Below are positions 47,929 to 50,198 of a stretch of 50,198 bases of DNA, in pieces (positions within the stretch are counted from its first letter, which is position 1; the number at the start of each line of letters is the position of its first letter). A model generated the notes under the pieces. It saw only the letters and a list, made by a program, of their open reading frames with translations. It was not told the DNA's origin and did no database searches. The translations under genes were made by a program, and so were the position numbers. The DNA lies in assembly GCA_964564035.1 (NCBI GenBank), contig CAZLZN010000009.1, positions 1-50,198 on the forward strand, given 5' to 3'. The stretch is from JAHIGH01 sp964564035 (GTDB lineage Bacteria; Patescibacteriota; Microgenomatia; Levybacterales; UBA12049).

Positions 47929-49278
47929 TCGCCCCAAATGACGCTTCCCGTCATGGCGCAGTACGCCGCCCAAAAAGGGCTCGATATTTTGACAATGGGA
48001 GATTTCACGCACCCCTTATGGCTCAAGGAAATAAAAGAACTGGTTGAAGAAGAAGGAGAAGGGGTTTACAAGGTCAAAGACCAAAGATCAAAGATCAAAA
48101 CTGAAAAGGAAATTTTATTTTTATTATCAACCGAAATCTCAAGCATCTATAAACAGGGGGACAAATTGAGGCGGATCCACAATCTCGTCTTTATGCCGGA
48201 TTTTGAATCTGTCGATAAATTTAACAATGAATTAAGAAAAAGAAACTGCAATCTGAACTCGGACGGGCGTCCGATAATCGGACTTTCCTCTAAAAATTTA
48301 CTTGAACTGATTCTGACAATCGACGAACGCGCCTTCCTGATCCCGTGTCACGTCTGGACTCCTCATTTCGGGCTCTACGGCAGTGCCTCCGGATTTAACT
48401 CCATAGAAGAAAGCTTCGGCGATTTATCAAAATACATATATGGTATAGAAACAGGCATTTCGTCCGATCCTGAAATGAACTGGCGGATAAAAGAGCTGGA
48501 AAATAGATCTATTCTTTCTTTCTCCGACGCGCATAGCCCTGCCAAGATGGGGAGGGAAGCGACAGTGTTCAAGATCAAAGATCAAAATGCAAAGATCAAA
48601 ACCACAGATCAAAAATTAAAGATTTCATACGAAGATATTAGACAGGCAATAATGAGAAATCCCGTAAGCAAGTTAGAAATAGGTTACACCGTAGAATTTT
48701 ACCCGGAAGAAGGCAAATATCACTTCAGCGGACACAGAAACTGCAAATACGCGCTCGATCCCGAAAATTCCCAAAAAGTTAGTCATATCTGTCCTGTTTG
48801 CAAAAAACGCTTGACCGAAGGTGTTCTTTATAGAGTAGAGCAGTTAGCGGGAAACAGTAGTGATTCGCGCCTGGCAGTTGAGAAAAACGGCTCAGGCATC
48901 AACTGGCACAAAGACAAAGAAGGAACCCATCCACCCTATGTCAAACTGGTTCCTTTGCTTGAAATTATTGCCGAGGCAATCCGCTCAACAGTTGCAAGTC
49001 AAAAATCCAAAAATATATTCAGCAAATTATGCGCGGAGCTTGAGAGTGAAATGAATGTTCTGATCAACGCTCCCCTAAATTTGATTGAGCGCGCATCCGA
49101 TGAGCGGGTGGCAGAGGGGGTAAAAAAAGTCAGGGAAGGAAGTATCGTAATAAAACCCGGCTACGACGGCGAGTATGGAGTCGTCAGGATCTGGGATCAG
49201 GTTGGCAGTAAGTTACTTAAAAAGCAACATAACACCTCGCTCAAACCATCAAAAGGCCAGCTCGGACTTGATATTTAA
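47878..49278 (+). CDS. Endonuclease Q-like PHP-domain DNA repair protein
   Basis: A 466-aa protein. The PHP catalytic part begins DLHLHSKYSRAV and continues with ILTMGDFTHPLW, STEIS, PCHVWTPHFG and SFSDAHSP. A zinc-binding segment follows (GHRNCKYALDPENS, HICPVCKKRL) with YTVEFYPEEGKYHFSG and EGVLYRVEQLA. These match endonuclease Q, which nicks DNA 5' to deaminated bases and AP sites in Thermococcales and some bacteria. Two in-frame heptad inserts (48074-48107 and 48568-48625) add Lys-rich loops. Its first 17 codons are duplicated at 44197. The gene is now coupled to the inserted cassette. Confidence 0.88.
   Translation: MNFVTDLHLHSKYSRAVSPQMTLPVMAQYAAQKGLDILTMGDFTHPLWLKEIKELVEEEGEGVYKVKDQRSKIKTEKEILFLLSTEISSIYKQGDKLRRIHNLVFMPDFESVDKFNNELRKRNCNLNSDGRPIIGLSSKNLLELILTIDERAFLIPCHVWTPHFGLYGSASGFNSIEESFGDLSKYIYGIETGISSDPEMNWRIKELENRSILSFSDAHSPAKMGREATVFKIKDQNAKIKTTDQKLKISYEDIRQAIMRNPVSKLEIGYTVEFYPEEGKYHFSGHRNCKYALDPENSQKVSHICPVCKKRLTEGVLYRVEQLAGNSSDSRLAVEKNGSGINWHKDKEGTHPPYVKLVPLLEIIAEAIRSTVASQKSKNIFSKLCAELESEMNVLINAPLNLIERASDERVAEGVKKVREGSIVIKPGYDGEYGVVRIWDQVGSKLLKKQHNTSLKPSKGQLGLDI
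48568..48625 (+). repeat. ATCAAAG heptad repeats inside endoQ
   Basis: GATCAAAGATCAAAATGCAA and following 7-mers encode IKDQNAKIKTTDQKLKI in frame. A shorter array at 48074-48107 (AAAGACCAAAGATCAAAG) encodes DQRSKIKTEK. Confidence 0.65.
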
Positions 49279-49296
49279 AATTCCCAAAAGTTGTGA

Positions 49297-49302
49297 TATA
49301 TT
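49297..49302 (+). promoter_or_regulatory. Extended -10 box of pth
   Basis: TGATATATT (TATATT at 49297-49302), 11 nt before the ATG at 49314. Confidence 0.4.
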
Positions 49303-49313
49303 AAGATAAACCT

Positions 49314-49961
49314 ATGAAGCTCATTGTCGGACTCGGAAATCCCGGTGCAAAATACGAGAAAACCAGACACAACCTCGGTTTTCGCGTCGCTGAAAAATTC
49401 CTGAAAGATTTTCAGCCTGTAGCACAAACCTCCTGGAAAAAAAGCGAAAAGCTGAAAAGCTTGTATTCTGTGATAGAGTGGCAGCCCAAAACGGGCAGTC
49501 TTGAGAAAATAATTCTGGCACAGCCTCAGACATTTATGAACAATTCCGGTATGGCCGTTAAATTACTAGCCGATTATTACAAAATAGAACCCGATGATAT
49601 CTGGGTCTTGCATGACGAACTGGATCTGCCTCTCGGCTCAATACGAATTCGCAATGGCGGCGCAGCAGCCGGCCATCACGGGGTGGAATCGGTTATGGAA
49701 GCCTTGGGCACCGATAAATTCTGGAGATTCCGTCTGGGAATAGGAATAGATAAGCCTCATTCAGGACGCGACGGCAGGGAAGGGGCCAGCCCCAAGATTA
49801 GTAAACATATCGTCGGCGGAGCCGAAAACTATGTGCTCGGCAATTTCGGGCCGGAAGAATCAAGCAAAATCAGAGAGTTGATCAAGCATGCCTCAGAAGC
49901 CATATCATACGCTCTCGAAAAAGGCCTGGACAAGTCAATGAACAGGTTCAACACTAAGTAA
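49314..49961 (+). CDS. pth: Peptidyl-tRNA hydrolase
   Basis: A 215-aa esterase that releases peptides from drop-off peptidyl-tRNA. It begins MKLIVGLGNPGAKYEKTRHN with Asn9 and catalytic His19. QTFMNNSGMAV and VLHDELDLPLGSIRIRNGG (Asp101) are the other conserved contacts. It is longer than the usual 185-195 residues because of two inserts, one rich in Lys/Ser (SWKKSEKLKSLY) and one near DKPHSGRDGREGASPK. The C-terminus KGLDKSMNRFN is typical. It follows endoQ by 35 nt and has its own -10 box. Confidence 0.95.
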   Translation: MKLIVGLGNPGAKYEKTRHNLGFRVAEKFLKDFQPVAQTSWKKSEKLKSLYSVIEWQPKTGSLEKIILAQPQTFMNNSGMAVKLLADYYKIEPDDIWVLHDELDLPLGSIRIRNGGAAAGHHGVESVMEALGTDKFWRFRLGIGIDKPHSGRDGREGASPKISKHIVGGAENYVLGNFGPEESSKIRELIKHASEAISYALEKGLDKSMNRFNTK

Positions 49962-50055
49962 GATCAAAAATCAAATATCAAAGTTCAAAAACAAATTAAG
50001 AGTTCTAAAATAATAAATTTTTTAGCTTTTATCTTGGCTTTGATCTTTGCGCTTT
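49962..50055. repeat. Fold-back AT-rich heptad array after pth
   Basis: Left half GATCAAAAATCAAATATCAA and right half TTTTATCTTGGCTTTGATCT are complementary in style (TCAAA units facing TTTGA units), as at 19931-20048. Confidence 0.55.
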
Positions 50056-50061
50056 ATTTCT

Positions 50062-50198
50062 ATGCAGTCCATCAAAAACGTTCTCAAAAAGTTCGATCCT
50101 GTAACGGACAAATACGTATCCCGCGAATTCCAGACTTTCGGCCTGTATCTCGCCGAACAGCTGGACGATTACAAACACAGAAGTCTCTATATCAAGCT
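50062..50198 (+). CDS. Start of an unidentified gene (truncated by window end)
   Basis: An open frame from the ATG at 50062 runs to the window end: 45 residues beginning MQSIKNVLKKFDPVTDKYVS, followed by FQTFGLYLAEQLDDYKHRS. It is charged and probably helical, with no transmembrane segment. No family can be assigned from this piece. Confidence 0.5.
   Translation, partial: MQSIKNVLKKFDPVTDKYVSREFQTFGLYLAEQLDDYKHRSLYIK

Noticed and set aside
1..50198. Recoded UGA codons (as in Gracilibacteria/Absconditabacteria).
   Set aside because: Conserved genes such as the 5' nuclease, the solute-binding protein and the 1137-aa gene end at TGA in the expected place, and none needs read-through.

Overview
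The window looks like a chromosomal piece of a Patescibacteria (CPR) bacterium, most likely of the Microgenomates/Katanobacteria type. This is inferred from gene content and style, not from a marker tree. Signs are an archaeal-type ATP-dependent DNA ligase, an endonuclease Q-like PHP protein, an archaeal-style UMP kinase, a stand-alone PolA-type 5' nuclease, short genes packed head to tail, several start codons 6-10 nt behind an extended -10 box (leaderless style), and short palindromes and 7-bp repeats inserted in frame into conserved proteins. TGA is used as a normal stop. A 100-N scaffold gap lies at 41151-41250.

Layout. 0-13.6 kb is signalling and envelope: an HTH-multiPAS histidine kinase, a minus-strand pair (FAD oxidoreductase plus an unrecognised protein), secreted and membrane-anchored proteins (CAP domain, PsbP-like), a CNNM/CorC transporter, and an orphan solute-binding protein coupled to a histidine kinase. 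13.8-18.1 kb holds two convergent ECF sigma/membrane-protein modules and further secreted proteins. 18.1-19.5 kb carries a small zinc ribbon, a VOC protein and an aldo-keto reductase. 19.6-19.93 kb is an unusual tRNA locus: a tRNA-Met lies whole inside the anticodon loop of a tRNA-Thr, followed by a tRNA-like remnant. 20-28.6 kb is mostly housekeeping (murD, tgt, trpS, ftsH, 5' nuclease, HAD).

28.6-34.9 kb is accessory and AT-rich: a putative metallopeptidase, an EcoRI-type adenine methyltransferase coupled to a DUF262-HNH protein, a decayed restriction-modification remnant, a DUF3800 protein, then a glycosyltransferase, a GNAT and a small membrane protein. 35-44 kb returns to repair and housekeeping (mutM, HAD, pyrH, recF, nnrD, DedA, Fic, ATP ligase). 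44.2-47.9 kb is an apparent insertion: a coiled-coil peptide plus a 1137-aa protein with a C-terminal nucleotidyltransferase fold, flanked by two copies of the first 17 codons of the downstream endonuclease Q gene. The window ends with endoQ, pth and a truncated gene.

Two themes stand out. First, inserted DNA repeatedly sits at the 5' end of genes or inside RNA genes in a way that leaves the product rebuilt (endoQ, mutM, possibly tRNA-Thr). Second, short repeats have spread into open reading frames in multiples of three. The tRNA-in-tRNA locus, the endoQ-flanked cassette and the methyltransferase/DUF262-HNH/DUF3800 cluster are the best candidates for undescribed biology. The first must be cleared of misassembly before anything else is concluded.
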